Positions 17,406 to 26,266 of a DNA stretch of 52,092 nt are shown here, one piece after another. The translations under genes and the position numbers were made by a program. The notes under the pieces are model-generated. The model was not told the DNA's origin, ran no database searches, and saw nothing but the letters and a program-made list of their open reading frames with translations. Source of the DNA: Candidatus Nealsonbacteria bacterium RIFCSPLOWO2_01_FULL_43_32 (GTDB lineage Bacteria > Patescibacteriota > Minisyncoccia > Minisyncoccales > MHMH01); the NCBI GenBank assembly GCA_001819335.1, contig MHMH01000015.1:1-52092 (forward strand), in the 5' to 3' direction. The stretch's first letter is position 1. Every line of letters starts with the position of its first letter.

Positions 17406-19456
17406 GTTTTGTTGGAGCAGCTTATTTTTTTATTTTTCTCCACCAACAAAGAACCGCACTCGGGGCAAGTTTGGCCGGTGCCTGCCTGCCGGCCAGGCAG
17501 GGGCTTGTCCCATAAAGCAAAGTCGCAGTCCGGGAATTTATTACAGCCATAAAATATTTTATTTTTTCTGGTTCTTTTTTCAACGATTTGCCCCTCTTTA
17601 CATTTCGGGCATTTGATATTTAAAGTATTTTCCGGCAGAGACTCGGTGTAGCGGCACTTGGGGAATTTCGAACAAGCATAAAACTTGCCGAACTTACCTA
17701 ATCTGACGAGCAGTGGGGCTTGGCATTTGGGACATTTTTTGCCGGTGGGTTTTTCAGTAAATTCTTTCTTGGAGACCTCCTGGTATTTTTTCTCCAAATT
17801 GTGGCTGAAATGGCCGTAAAATTCTTTGACAATGTTCTTCCATTTTCTCTGGCCCTGGGCGATATTGTCCAGATTCTCTTCCATATTGGCCGTGAATTTA
17901 ATGTCAACAATTTCAGGGAAATGAGCCACTAAAATATCATTAACGACCAGGCCGATCTCCGTCGGCTTGAAACGTTTCTCATCGTCTTTTTCAACATAGT
18001 TTCTCTCCTGGATAGTGGAAATAATCGGCGCATAGGTTGAGGGCCGACCGATGCCCTCTATTTCCAAAGCCTTAATCAGGGTGGCTTCGCTGAATCGGCC
18101 CGGGGGCTGGGTGAAGTGCTGTAAGGGAGTCAATTTTATCAAGGTTAAAGTTTCTGCTCTCTTTAAGAGAGGCAGGGTAGCTTCAATGATTTTCATCGGA
18201 TAGACTTTTAAAAATCCGTCGAATTTTAAAGTTTGGCCGTTGGCTCTGAAAACATAATTCTTGGCTGAAACATCAATGGTTGTTGAGTCAAACAAAGCTG
18301 CTTTCATCTGGCAGGCAATGAACCTCCGCCAGATTAAATCGTAAAGCTTGTATTGGTTGTTGTCCAACTTGGCTTGAGTTTTTATTTGTTCGGGATTTTT
18401 GTCCGGATAAGCAGGCCTGATGGCTTCATGGGCTTCCTGGGCTCCCTTGGACTTGGTTTTGAATTTTCTGAATTGATGATAAGCTTCTCCGTAATTTTCA
18501 ATAATGAATTTTTGGGCTGTGCTAAGTGCTAAGTCCGAAAGATTTAAAGAGTCGGTGCGATGATAAGTAATCAAGCCTCTCTCGTAAAGATTTTGGGCGA
18601 TTCTCATAGTTTGTTTGCCTGAATAGCGGAATTTTTTAAAAGCTTCCTGCTGGAGCGTGGAAGTGGTCAGGGGTCCCAGGGGATTTTTATTTACTTCTTT
18701 CTTCTCAATATTTTCAACTTTATATTCAGCGTTTTTCAGGTTCTGAACTATTTTCTCTGATTCGTCTTTTGTTTTGATGGCCAATTTATCCAAAACTAGC
18801 CCGTCTTTTTTACTTAAAAAAGCGGAGAATTCGGTCTTGCGGGACCGGAGCAGGGCCTCGATGCTCCAGTATTCTTGCGTTTTGAATTTTTCTATTTCTC
18901 TTTCTCTTTCCACGATTAATTTAACAGCCACTGATTGGACCCGGCCGGCTGAAAGGCCCCGGGCCACTTTTTTCCATAAAAAAGGCGAGAGCTTGTAGCC
19001 CACGATTCTGTCTAACACTCTTCTTGCTTGCTGGGCGTCAACCAGGTTCATGTCGATTTTCCTGGGACTCTCCAGGGCGTTTTCAATGGCTGGCTTGGTG
19101 ATTTCATGAAACACAATCCGTTCGTAGGGTTTCGGATTTCGTGCTTCGGATTTCGGATTTTCCAGGTCCAAGACCTGGGCAAGGTGCCAGGCAATGGCTT
19201 CACCCTCCCGGTCTTCATCCGTGGCGATGATTGTCAATTCTGCTCTCTTGACTTCGTTTTTTAACAGCTGGATTACCTTTCTGGCTTTAAGCGGGATAAT
19301 GTATTTCGGCTGAAAATCGTTTTCCACGTCCACTCCCAGTTCGCTTTTGGGCAAGTCCCGGACATGGCCGTACGAAGAAAGGACCCGGTATTTCGGGCCT
19401 AAAAATCCCTGGATAGTTTTTGATTTCACCGGACTTTCGACCACAACAAGCTTCAT
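17381..19456 (-). CDS. topA: DNA topoisomerase I
   Basis: MKLVVVESPVKSKTIQGFLG Toprim start; GLITYHRTDS active site; C-terminal C4 zinc fingers. Confidence 0.96.
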   Translation of the reverse strand: MKLVVVESPVKSKTIQGFLGPKYRVLSSYGHVRDLPKSELGVDVENDFQPKYIIPLKARKVIQLLKNEVKRAELTIIATDEDREGEAIAWHLAQVLDLENPKSEARNPKPYERIVFHEITKPAIENALESPRKIDMNLVDAQQARRVLDRIVGYKLSPFLWKKVARGLSAGRVQSVAVKLIVEREREIEKFKTQEYWSIEALLRSRKTEFSAFLSKKDGLVLDKLAIKTKDESEKIVQNLKNAEYKVENIEKKEVNKNPLGPLTTSTLQQEAFKKFRYSGKQTMRIAQNLYERGLITYHRTDSLNLSDLALSTAQKFIIENYGEAYHQFRKFKTKSKGAQEAHEAIRPAYPDKNPEQIKTQAKLDNNQYKLYDLIWRRFIACQMKAALFDSTTIDVSAKNYVFRANGQTLKFDGFLKVYPMKIIEATLPLLKRAETLTLIKLTPLQHFTQPPGRFSEATLIKALEIEGIGRPSTYAPIISTIQERNYVEKDDEKRFKPTEIGLVVNDILVAHFPEIVDIKFTANMEENLDNIAQGQRKWKNIVKEFYGHFSHNLEKKYQEVSKKEFTEKPTGKKCPKCQAPLLVRLGKFGKFYACSKFPKCRYTESLPENTLNIKCPKCKEGQIVEKRTRKNKIFYGCNKFPDCDFALWDKPLPGRQAGTGQTCPECGSLLVEKNKKISCSNKTCASFSKK

Positions 19457-19495
19457 AATTTTTAATCTAACATCAATTCTCTAAAATTACAAAAG

Positions 19496-21463
19496 TTACG
19501 CATTTTTTATTTTATCAATGGCTTCAGATAGCATCTGGCAGTATAAATTTAAGCCAACCTGGTTGATGTTGCCCGATTGCTCTTTGCCCAAGATGTTGCC
19601 CGCGCCTCTGATTTCCAAGTCTTTCATGGCGATTCGGTAGCCGGAGCCCAGCGCTTCGGCTTCTCTTAAAGCATTCAGTCGTTGCTCGGCTAAGCCGAGC
19701 AACTTTTTAGGATACAGGAAATAAGCAAACGATTGGATGTAGGAGCGGCCGATTCTTCCCCTGATTTGGTAGGCCTGTGAAAGCCCGAGTTTCGTAGCGT
19801 CAGCCACAATGAGAGTATTGACATTGGGCAAATCCAGGCCGTTTTCAATAATGGTAGTCGCTATTAAAACATCTATTTTTTTATTCTGGAAATCTGCCAT
19901 TGTTTTGATTAATTTTCTTTCTGCCATTCTCCCGTGGATTATGCCGAACTTCACTTTAGGCAATAAATTTTCCAGCAATTTTTTGGCTGTTTCAATCGTT
20001 TCCACCCGGTTGTGCAGATAATAAACTTGTCCGTGGCGGGAAACTTCTTCTTTAATGGTTTGCTTGATAATTTCTTTTGACCGCTGTCTGATGAATGTTT
20101 TTATCGGGAGCCGCTGGGCCGGGGGAGTTTGGATGACGCTGATATTTTTCAGAGAAGACATGGCCAGATAAAGGGTTCTGGGTATGGGCGTGGCTGAAAG
20201 AGACAGGACATCCAAAGCTGCCCGCATTTTTTTCAATTTCTCTTTTTGCCTGACGCCGAACCTTTGTTCGTCGTCAATCACCAGCAACCCCAGGTTTTTG
20301 AACTCAAGGTCATTGGATAAAACTCGATGAGTGCCGATTAAAATATCTATTTTGCCTTCTTTCACGTTTTCAATAATCTTTTTTTGTTCTCGCTTGGTCT
20401 GTAGCCTGCTTAATAATTCAACCCCGATGGGCAGGCCCTCCAATCTTTTTTTAAAGGTTTGGAAGTGTTGAGAAGCCAAGATGGTCGTAGGGCAAATCAG
20501 GGCTGCCTGATAGCCGGAATTGACCGCTTTGGCCATGGTTCTTAAGGCTACCTCAGTTTTGCCAAAGCCCACGTCCCCGCAGACGATTCTGTCTAAGGGT
20601 TTTTCTGATTTTTCCAGGTCTTTTTTAATATCTTCCAGTGCTTGTATTTGGTCGGGTGTTTCCTCATAAGGGAAGGTAGCGGCTATTTGGGCGTCAATTT
20701 CAGTGTCTTGAGCATAAACCGGCCGGGTAGCCATTTCTCTCTGGCTATAAATCTCCAAAAGCTCTTTAGCTAATTTTTCTGTCTCCTCTTTTATTTTTCT
20801 TTTGGTTTTTTCCCAGAGAGTAGAACTCAACCGGGAAATTTTTGGCTCTTGGAAGCCCACATACCTGGACAGTTTTCTTTCCAGGCCCAGGGGTACGTAT
20901 AATTTGTCTTCTTGGGCATATTCTAAAACATAATAATCGCTGGGGGTCGGAACTCCCAAGGAGGTCCGACCCCCATAAATTCCTACGCCGTGGTCTAAGT
21001 GGACCAAATAATCTCCTGTCTTGATGCCTTTCAGGTCGGAGAACAGCTTCTGCCTTTTTAATTTCTTTCTGATTCTTTCTTTGACTTCTTTTTCATCGCC
21101 CATTTCCACAGGCAGTTCTTCCATGTTTTCAATCAGATTGCCGTAAAAGTCAATTCTTAAGGCAAAATTGGCATTGATTGGAAAAACGTCAATCACGCCG
21201 CCCTGCCTTGAAAATTCGCCCGGCTCTGATACGTTCTGGACTTTCTCGTAGCCCATTTCATCCAATTTCCTTAAAAATTGGGAAAAATTAAACTCCTTTT
21301 GTTTTTCTACAAATATAATATTGTCTTCGAAAAAAGAAAGGGTTTTCTTGGCTTCTAAAATCTTCTCCAGATTTTCCTCAAACCACAAATTCCTCCTGTC
21401 CAGAAAATAGGGGGTAACGCTGACGATTAAAATCTTATCAATATTCTTGCTTGACAATCCCAT
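19496..21463 (-). CDS. mfd: Transcription-repair coupling factor, short form
   Basis: DYLVHLDHGVGIYGG RNAP-interaction domain; GDVGFGKTEVALR, IDDEQRFGVRQKE helicase motifs; only 655 aa. Confidence 0.88.
   Translation of the reverse strand: MGLSSKNIDKILIVSVTPYFLDRRNLWFEENLEKILEAKKTLSFFEDNIIFVEKQKEFNFSQFLRKLDEMGYEKVQNVSEPGEFSRQGGVIDVFPINANFALRIDFYGNLIENMEELPVEMGDEKEVKERIRKKLKRQKLFSDLKGIKTGDYLVHLDHGVGIYGGRTSLGVPTPSDYYVLEYAQEDKLYVPLGLERKLSRYVGFQEPKISRLSSTLWEKTKRKIKEETEKLAKELLEIYSQREMATRPVYAQDTEIDAQIAATFPYEETPDQIQALEDIKKDLEKSEKPLDRIVCGDVGFGKTEVALRTMAKAVNSGYQAALICPTTILASQHFQTFKKRLEGLPIGVELLSRLQTKREQKKIIENVKEGKIDILIGTHRVLSNDLEFKNLGLLVIDDEQRFGVRQKEKLKKMRAALDVLSLSATPIPRTLYLAMSSLKNISVIQTPPAQRLPIKTFIRQRSKEIIKQTIKEEVSRHGQVYYLHNRVETIETAKKLLENLLPKVKFGIIHGRMAERKLIKTMADFQNKKIDVLIATTIIENGLDLPNVNTLIVADATKLGLSQAYQIRGRIGRSYIQSFAYFLYPKKLLGLAEQRLNALREAEALGSGYRIAMKDLEIRGAGNILGKEQSGNINQVGLNLYCQMLSEAIDKIKNA
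19681..19703. repeat. 23-nt perfect odd palindrome inside mfd
   Basis: GTTGCTCGGCT A AGCCGAGCAAC; identical to 11976-11998 on the coding strand. Confidence 0.95.
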
Positions 21464-21478
21464 CTAAAATAGTATAAT
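21451..21478 (+). promoter_or_regulatory. sigma70-type promoter
   Basis: TTGACA (21451-21456), 16-nt spacer, TATAAT (21473-21478). Confidence 0.75.
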
Positions 21479-21528
21479 CTAATAAGTTAATTCGGGTCAA
21501 ATTCAAATAATGCAATAGGAGGTGTCAA

Positions 21529-21792
21529 ATGCCGAATTGTGGTTTTTGCGGCAAACCCCAGCAATCAGGGGCCAAGTCTCGAAAAATAGTCGTAGAGACG
21601 AGGTTGATTATAACGGGTATCTTTCAGGAGGAAGACCCAAAGACCGGCCTGGTGAGAGTTTACTCCAAGGGTCGGGTAGAGACCGTTAAGGAGAAATCAG
21701 CCTGTCCTGTCTGTGCAGGGCAACCTCACTTCGCCCAAACTGTTGAGTTTAGGGACGAATCACAGCCCGTTCTAAGCGAAGCCAAGACATGA
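21529..21792 (+). CDS. Small hypothetical protein with two CxxC motifs (possible zinc ribbon)
   Basis: AGGAGG RBS at 21518-21523; CGFCGK and CPVCAG motifs. Confidence 0.7.
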   Translation: MPNCGFCGKPQQSGAKSRKIVVETRLIITGIFQEEDPKTGLVRVYSKGRVETVKEKSACPVCAGQPHFAQTVEFRDESQPVLSEAKT

Positions 21793-21812
21793 TTGTCTTG
21801 GCTTCTTACTTT
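21781..21812 (+). terminator. Terminator hairpin
   Basis: GCCAAGACA (21781-21789) / TGTCTTGGC (21794-21802) then TTCTTACTTT. Confidence 0.65.
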
Positions 21813-22282
21813 ATAAAATTATTAATTTCTTCAATTACCTTCGGAATGACTTCTTTAAGAATTTCTTCTTCGTCTTTGGTAAATTTTTCCAGCACAAATT
21901 TTTCAGTACTACGGAACGGTCTATAGTACTGTTCTGGCTTAATGCCGATTCTTATGCGGGTAAAATCTTTTGTGCCCAAGGAGTCAATGATCGACTGCAC
22001 TCCTTTGTGGCCGGCCGAACCCCTGTTTTTTTGGATTTTGAATTCGCCCAGAGGCAAATCAATATCATCATGGACAACGATTAAGTTTTCAGTTTTTAGT
22101 TTATAGTTTTTAGTTATTTTTTTAACTGCGCGGCCGGATTCATTCATAAAGGTGGTGGGTTGCACCAGAATGATATCTTTCAAATTCAATGACTTCAGCT
22201 CGCCAACAACGCGCGAGCCGACATTATGCCGAGTTTTCTCGTATTTCTTCCCGGGATTGCCCAGGCCGACGATTAATAGCAT
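21806..22282 (-). CDS. pth: Peptidyl-tRNA hydrolase
   Basis: MLLIVGLGNPGKKYEKTRHNVG, VHDDIDLPLG, HKGVQSI. Confidence 0.95.
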   Translation of the reverse strand: MLLIVGLGNPGKKYEKTRHNVGSRVVGELKSLNLKDIILVQPTTFMNESGRAVKKITKNYKLKTENLIVVHDDIDLPLGEFKIQKNRGSAGHKGVQSIIDSLGTKDFTRIRIGIKPEQYYRPFRSTEKFVLEKFTKDEEEILKEVIPKVIEEINNFIK

Positions 22283-22330
22283 CTTGCTTGTATTTTAGCA
22301 TAAACTTAGGTATAATTAGAAAAGGTCAAA

Positions 22331-22377
22331 GAGGCTGGAGCCTCTTTTCCGCCTTCGTCCCACAAAGTGGGACTCGG
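22331..22377 (+). repeat. Two-hairpin element upstream of lepB
   Basis: GAGGCT GG AGCCTC then CCTTC-GTCCCAC-AAA-GTGGGAC-TCGG, 3 nt before ATG. Confidence 0.8.
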
Positions 22378-22380
22378 TTT

Positions 22381-22926
22381 ATGAAAAAGCTTCTTTTGTT
22401 TATCTGGGAAATATCAAAAATTGTCATCGTCGCCTTATTGATTGTGGTGCCCATCCGTTATTTTATCTTTCAGCCGTTTTTTGTCAGAGGGCAAAGCATG
22501 GAGCCAAATTTTTTTCAAGGCGATTATTTAATTATTGATGAGTTGAGCTATCAGTTCAGGGCGCCCGAACGGGGCGAAGTGATTGTTTTGAAATATCCCC
22601 AGGATCCTTCCCAGCGTTATATCAAAAGAATCATCGGCCTGCCCGGCGAAACATTGAGAATTCAGGGTGGCCAGGTGTTTGTTTTTAGAGACGGAGCAGC
22701 GCAAGCTTTAGATGAACTTGCTTATCTTGCTCAATTTGTCAGTACTTCAGGAGATATAGAGATGACTTTAGATAAAAATGAATATTTTGTTTTGGGAGAT
22801 AACCGTCCAGTTTCAGCTGATTCGCGGCGTTGGGGCTTATTGCCGGAAGGGAATATTATCGGCCGGGTTTTTTTAAGAGTCTGGCCTTTCGCCGCTTTAG
22901 CTAAAATTGAAATCCCAAACTACTAA
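22381..22926 (+). CDS. lepB: Signal peptidase I
   Basis: RGQSMEPNF (Ser), RYIKRIIGLPGE (Lys), LGDNRPVSADSR; start ATG 22381. Confidence 0.93.
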   Translation: MKKLLLFIWEISKIVIVALLIVVPIRYFIFQPFFVRGQSMEPNFFQGDYLIIDELSYQFRAPERGEVIVLKYPQDPSQRYIKRIIGLPGETLRIQGGQVFVFRDGAAQALDELAYLAQFVSTSGDIEMTLDKNEYFVLGDNRPVSADSRRWGLLPEGNIIGRVFLRVWPFAALAKIEIPNY

Positions 22927-22928
22927 TC

Positions 22929-24218
22929 ATGGTTAAGACACCAAAACTTAGAAGTCCGACTGGCATGCACGATATTTTGCCGGCAGATCAGAGCTTTTTC
23001 CAAAAAGTCTATACGACAGCCAGCAGTATCGCCAATTTTTATGGTTTCGAAAAAATAGATACGCCGTTGGTGGAAGACGCCGAGCTTTTTGTAAAAAGCA
23101 TCGGTATGAGTACCGACATTATTGAAAAGCAGATGTATGTTTTCCGCAGCAAGGGAGGAGATTTATTGGCTTTAAGGCCGGAGTTTACCGCCGGGATTGC
23201 TCGAGCCTATATTGAACACGGTATGTTTAACCTGCCTCAACCCTTGAAATTTTATTCCTTTGGTCCGTTATTTCGGTTAGAGAGGCCGCAAGCCGGCAGG
23301 TTTCGTCAGTTTCATCAGATTGATTTCGAAGTTTTCGGCGAACAAAGTCCGGTAATCGACGCCCAGATTATCCAGATTTTCTATAATCTTCTCCGGGAGC
23401 TGAAATTTAAAAATCTCATGGTAGAAATTAACAGCATCGGCGACAGGCAGTGCCGGCCTTATTATAAAAAATTATTAGTGAACTATTTTCGTTCCAGGGA
23501 AAATTCTTTATGCGCTGATTGCCGACGGCGGCTAAGATATAATCCCTTGAGGATTTTGGACTGCAAAGAAGAAAAGTGCCAACCCGTCAAGGCCCAGGCG
23601 CCTCAAATAGTTGACCACCTGTGCCTGGAGTGTAAGTCGCATTTTAAAGAAGTTTTGGAGTTTTTAGACGAGGTTGAGTTACCTTATCGCCTTAATCCTT
23701 ATTTGGTCAGGGGTTTGGACTACTACACGAAAACCGTTTTTGAGATTTTTGATGGTTCGGAAGAAGGTCAGAAAGGAGATGCTTTGGTCGGCGGTGGCCG
23801 GTTCGATGCACTGGTGAGGTTGTTGGGCGGTAGGAATACGCCCGCTTGCGGCGCGGCGGCCGGCGTCGAAAGAATTATCCAGGTTTTGAAAGAAAGGAGC
23901 AAAAAAGAATCAGCGCCCCCTGTACAGGTTAAAGACGTCTTTTTGGCTCAATTGGGAGGCTTGGCCAAAAGAAAGAGCTTAAAGCTGTTTGAAGAATTCA
24001 GAAGGGCCAAAATTTCTTCGGCCGAGTCTTTAAGCAAGGATTCTTTAAAGACGCAGTTGAGAAGTGCCGATAAGGCCGGGGTAAGGTATGCGTTGATTCT
24101 CGGCCAAAGAGAAGCCCTGGAAGGCACGATTATTATCCGAGATATGAAAACCGGCAAGCAGGAAACCGTCAAAATAGAAAAAGTGATTAAGGAAATACAA
24201 AAAAGGCTAAAGAGATAA
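22929..24218 (+). CDS. hisS: Histidyl-tRNA synthetase
   Basis: GMHDILP, FRLERPQAGRFRQFHQ, VRGLDYYTKTVFEI. Confidence 0.95.
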   Translation: MVKTPKLRSPTGMHDILPADQSFFQKVYTTASSIANFYGFEKIDTPLVEDAELFVKSIGMSTDIIEKQMYVFRSKGGDLLALRPEFTAGIARAYIEHGMFNLPQPLKFYSFGPLFRLERPQAGRFRQFHQIDFEVFGEQSPVIDAQIIQIFYNLLRELKFKNLMVEINSIGDRQCRPYYKKLLVNYFRSRENSLCADCRRRLRYNPLRILDCKEEKCQPVKAQAPQIVDHLCLECKSHFKEVLEFLDEVELPYRLNPYLVRGLDYYTKTVFEIFDGSEEGQKGDALVGGGRFDALVRLLGGRNTPACGAAAGVERIIQVLKERSKKESAPPVQVKDVFLAQLGGLAKRKSLKLFEEFRRAKISSAESLSKDSLKTQLRSADKAGVRYALILGQREALEGTIIIRDMKTGKQETVKIEKVIKEIQKRLKR

Positions 24219-24219
24219 T

Positions 24220-24555
24220 ATGCCATGTTTATTCTGTAAAATTATCAATAAGGAAATGCCTGCAGAAATTGTTTATGAAGATGAGAAATTTTCAGTGATT
24301 AAGGATATTAAGCCAGTGGCCCCGATTCACTTTTTAATTATGCCTAAAAAACACCTTGTTTCGGTCAATCAATTAACGGCATCAGACAAAGAATTAATTG
24401 GCGAGCTGTTCTTAGCGGCTAAAAAAGTGGCTCAAGACGCTGGGGTATCGGCAAGCGGCTATAGATTAATTTTCAATATAGGGGAAAAGGCTGGTCAAAG
24501 TATTGACCATTTGCATTTACATCTATTAGGCGGTAAAACATTACCATGGCCTTAG
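24220..24555 (+). CDS. HIT-family protein
   Basis: CLFCKIINKEMPA; HLHLHLLGG. Confidence 0.95.
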   Translation: MPCLFCKIINKEMPAEIVYEDEKFSVIKDIKPVAPIHFLIMPKKHLVSVNQLTASDKELIGELFLAAKKVAQDAGVSASGYRLIFNIGEKAGQSIDHLHLHLLGGKTLPWP

Positions 24556-24764
24556 AAGTTAAAAAACAAGAAAGGGAAACAGCTCAAAGCTTAGTGAGGC
24601 GCTTTGGTAAGCGAGTACAGCAGAGCGGTCTTTTGATTCGCGCCAGAAAAACCAGGTTCAGGAAGCGGCCTAAAAGCCATTTGGCCAAAAAGCGAGCCGC
24701 TTTAAGGCGGGAAGAATTAAGAAAGGAATACCAAAAATTAAAGAAATTAGGCAAAATCAACTAA
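24546..24764 (+). CDS. rpsU: 30S ribosomal protein S21
   Basis: Small basic protein ...SLVRRFGKRVQQSGLLIRARKTRFRKRPKSHLAKKRAALRRE. Confidence 0.85.
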   Translation: MALEVKKQERETAQSLVRRFGKRVQQSGLLIRARKTRFRKRPKSHLAKKRAALRREELRKEYQKLKKLGKIN

Positions 24765-24827
24765 TCGCGAATCAGTTACGAATTTACGAATTCGTATATT
24801 CGCAAGAAATTCGTTATTCGCTGATTT

Positions 24828-25301
24828 ATGTTAAAAGAAAAAATTCAAGCAGACCTCAAGAATTCCATGAAGCAAAAAGAAGAATTGACTCTTTCGGTTT
24901 TGCGTATGTTGAGCGCGGCTATCGTAAATAAAGAGAAAGAGAAAAGATTCAAAAGCGGCCAGAGTCAAGACATTGCCTTGACCGATGAAGAAATCATTGA
25001 GGTGATTGCCACAGAAATTAAAAAAAGAAAAGAAGCGGCTCTGGCGTATGAACAAGGGGACAGAAAAGAATTGAGCGAAAAAGAAAAGAAAGAAGCAGAG
25101 ATTTTGCAGCAATATCTGCCCGAGCAACTGTCTGAAGCTGAAGTTAAAAAACTGGTTAAAACTGCCATTGAGAAGGTAGGCGCTAAAACCCAGAAAGACA
25201 TGGGTAAGGTAATGCAAGAGTTAATGCCCAAAGTCAAAGGCAAGGCCGATGGGAGTTTAGTTTCCAAACTCGTCAAAGATTTATTGTCGCAAGAATTATA
25301 A
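24828..25301 (+). CDS. GatB/YqeY domain-containing protein
   Basis: LKNSMKQKEELTLSVLRMLSAAIVNKE; YLPEQLSEAEV; MGKVMQELMPKVKGKADGSLVSKLVKDLL. Confidence 0.93.
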   Translation: MLKEKIQADLKNSMKQKEELTLSVLRMLSAAIVNKEKEKRFKSGQSQDIALTDEEIIEVIATEIKKRKEAALAYEQGDRKELSEKEKKEAEILQQYLPEQLSEAEVKKLVKTAIEKVGAKTQKDMGKVMQELMPKVKGKADGSLVSKLVKDLLSQEL

Positions 25302-25310
25302 AATTTTTAT

Positions 25311-25339
25311 TTGACAATAATCTAAAAACATAGTAAGCT
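25311..25339 (+). promoter_or_regulatory. Putative hicBA promoter
   Basis: TTGACA (25311-25316), 17-nt spacer, TAAGCT. Confidence 0.45.
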
Positions 25340-25345
25340 AAAAAT

Positions 25346-25591
25346 ATGAAGAATATACTCCACTACAATGTTATTTTTCGTCCGGAGAGAGAGGGCGGAT
25401 TTACGGTTGTCGTCCCCAGCTTGCCCGGATGCGTTACTTACGGGAAAAGTTTGAAAGAAGCGAAAAAAATGGTTGCCGATGCGATTGAGGGGTATATCGC
25501 CAGTTTGAAAAAACACAAAGAGCCAATTCCTACCGATGAGGAAAATTTTTTCACTTCGGTAGATATTAAAAAGAATTTGGTTCATGCCTAA
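25346..25591 (+). CDS. hicB: HicB-family antitoxin
   Basis: GGFTVVVPSLPGCVTYGKSLKEAKKMVADAIEGYI. Confidence 0.85.
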   Translation: MKNILHYNVIFRPEREGGFTVVVPSLPGCVTYGKSLKEAKKMVADAIEGYIASLKKHKEPIPTDEENFFTSVDIKKNLVHA

Positions 25592-25805
25592 ACTCCCCGT
25601 TATTAGTTATAAAAAATTAGTAAAAATTTTAGTAAAGTTTGGTTTCCAGTTAGACCATACAACAGGAAGCCATTTTATTTTTTATCACCCGCAAACCAAG
25701 AAAAGAGCCGTAGTCCCGCGTCACTTAAAGGACTTGCCTAAAGGAACATTGATGAGTATTTTAAGAGAAGCAGGTATAGGTAAGGAAGAACTCGGAAAGC
25801 GATGA
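25584..25805 (+). CDS. hicA: HicA-family toxin (mRNA interferase)
   Basis: YKKLVKILVKFGFQLDHTTGSHFIFYHP...VPRHLKDLPKGTLMSILREAGI. Confidence 0.9.
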   Translation: MPKLPVISYKKLVKILVKFGFQLDHTTGSHFIFYHPQTKKRAVVPRHLKDLPKGTLMSILREAGIGKEELGKR

Positions 25806-25852
25806 AGCAGCAGCTTCATCTTTATCTGCGTTTTTAATAAATTAAAAACTTG

Positions 25853-26266
25853 ATGATAGAGGTTAATAATTTGACGAAGCACAGGGTGAATAAAGAGTTT
25901 TTGAAGGGACTTGCTAAAAAGGTTTTGGAGGGAGAGAATAACCCGCCAAAAGCCAGAGCATTTGGGCGGGCCCGCCGCAATGCGAAGCTTTGGGCGGGGA
26001 AAGAATTTAATCTATCTATTGCTTTAGTTGGACAGAGCACGATAAAAGAGTTAAATAAGAGATATAGAGGAAAGAATCAATCCACCGATGTGCTATCTTT
26101 TCAGTACGATGGCTCAGGAGAAGTGGTAATTTGCCCGGAAGCCGTTGAGAAAAATGCTCGCCAGTTTAAATTAATCTATCAAAAAGAACTGGCTCGGGTC
26201 TTGGTCCACGGCATTTTACACGTTTTGGGATACAACCACCAGCAGATGAAGCAAAAAAATGGCTAA
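25853..26266 (+). CDS. ybeY: Endoribonuclease YbeY
   Basis: RGKNQSTDVLSF; HGILHVLGYNH zinc motif; contains an in-frame palindromic insertion. Confidence 0.88.
   Translation: MIEVNNLTKHRVNKEFLKGLAKKVLEGENNPPKARAFGRARRNAKLWAGKEFNLSIALVGQSTIKELNKRYRGKNQSTDVLSFQYDGSGEVVICPEAVEKNARQFKLIYQKELARVLVHGILHVLGYNHQQMKQKNG

Noticed and set aside
25346-25805. HicBA as a novel defence system
   Set aside because: Standard HicB-HicA toxin-antitoxin pair; no further linked defence genes.
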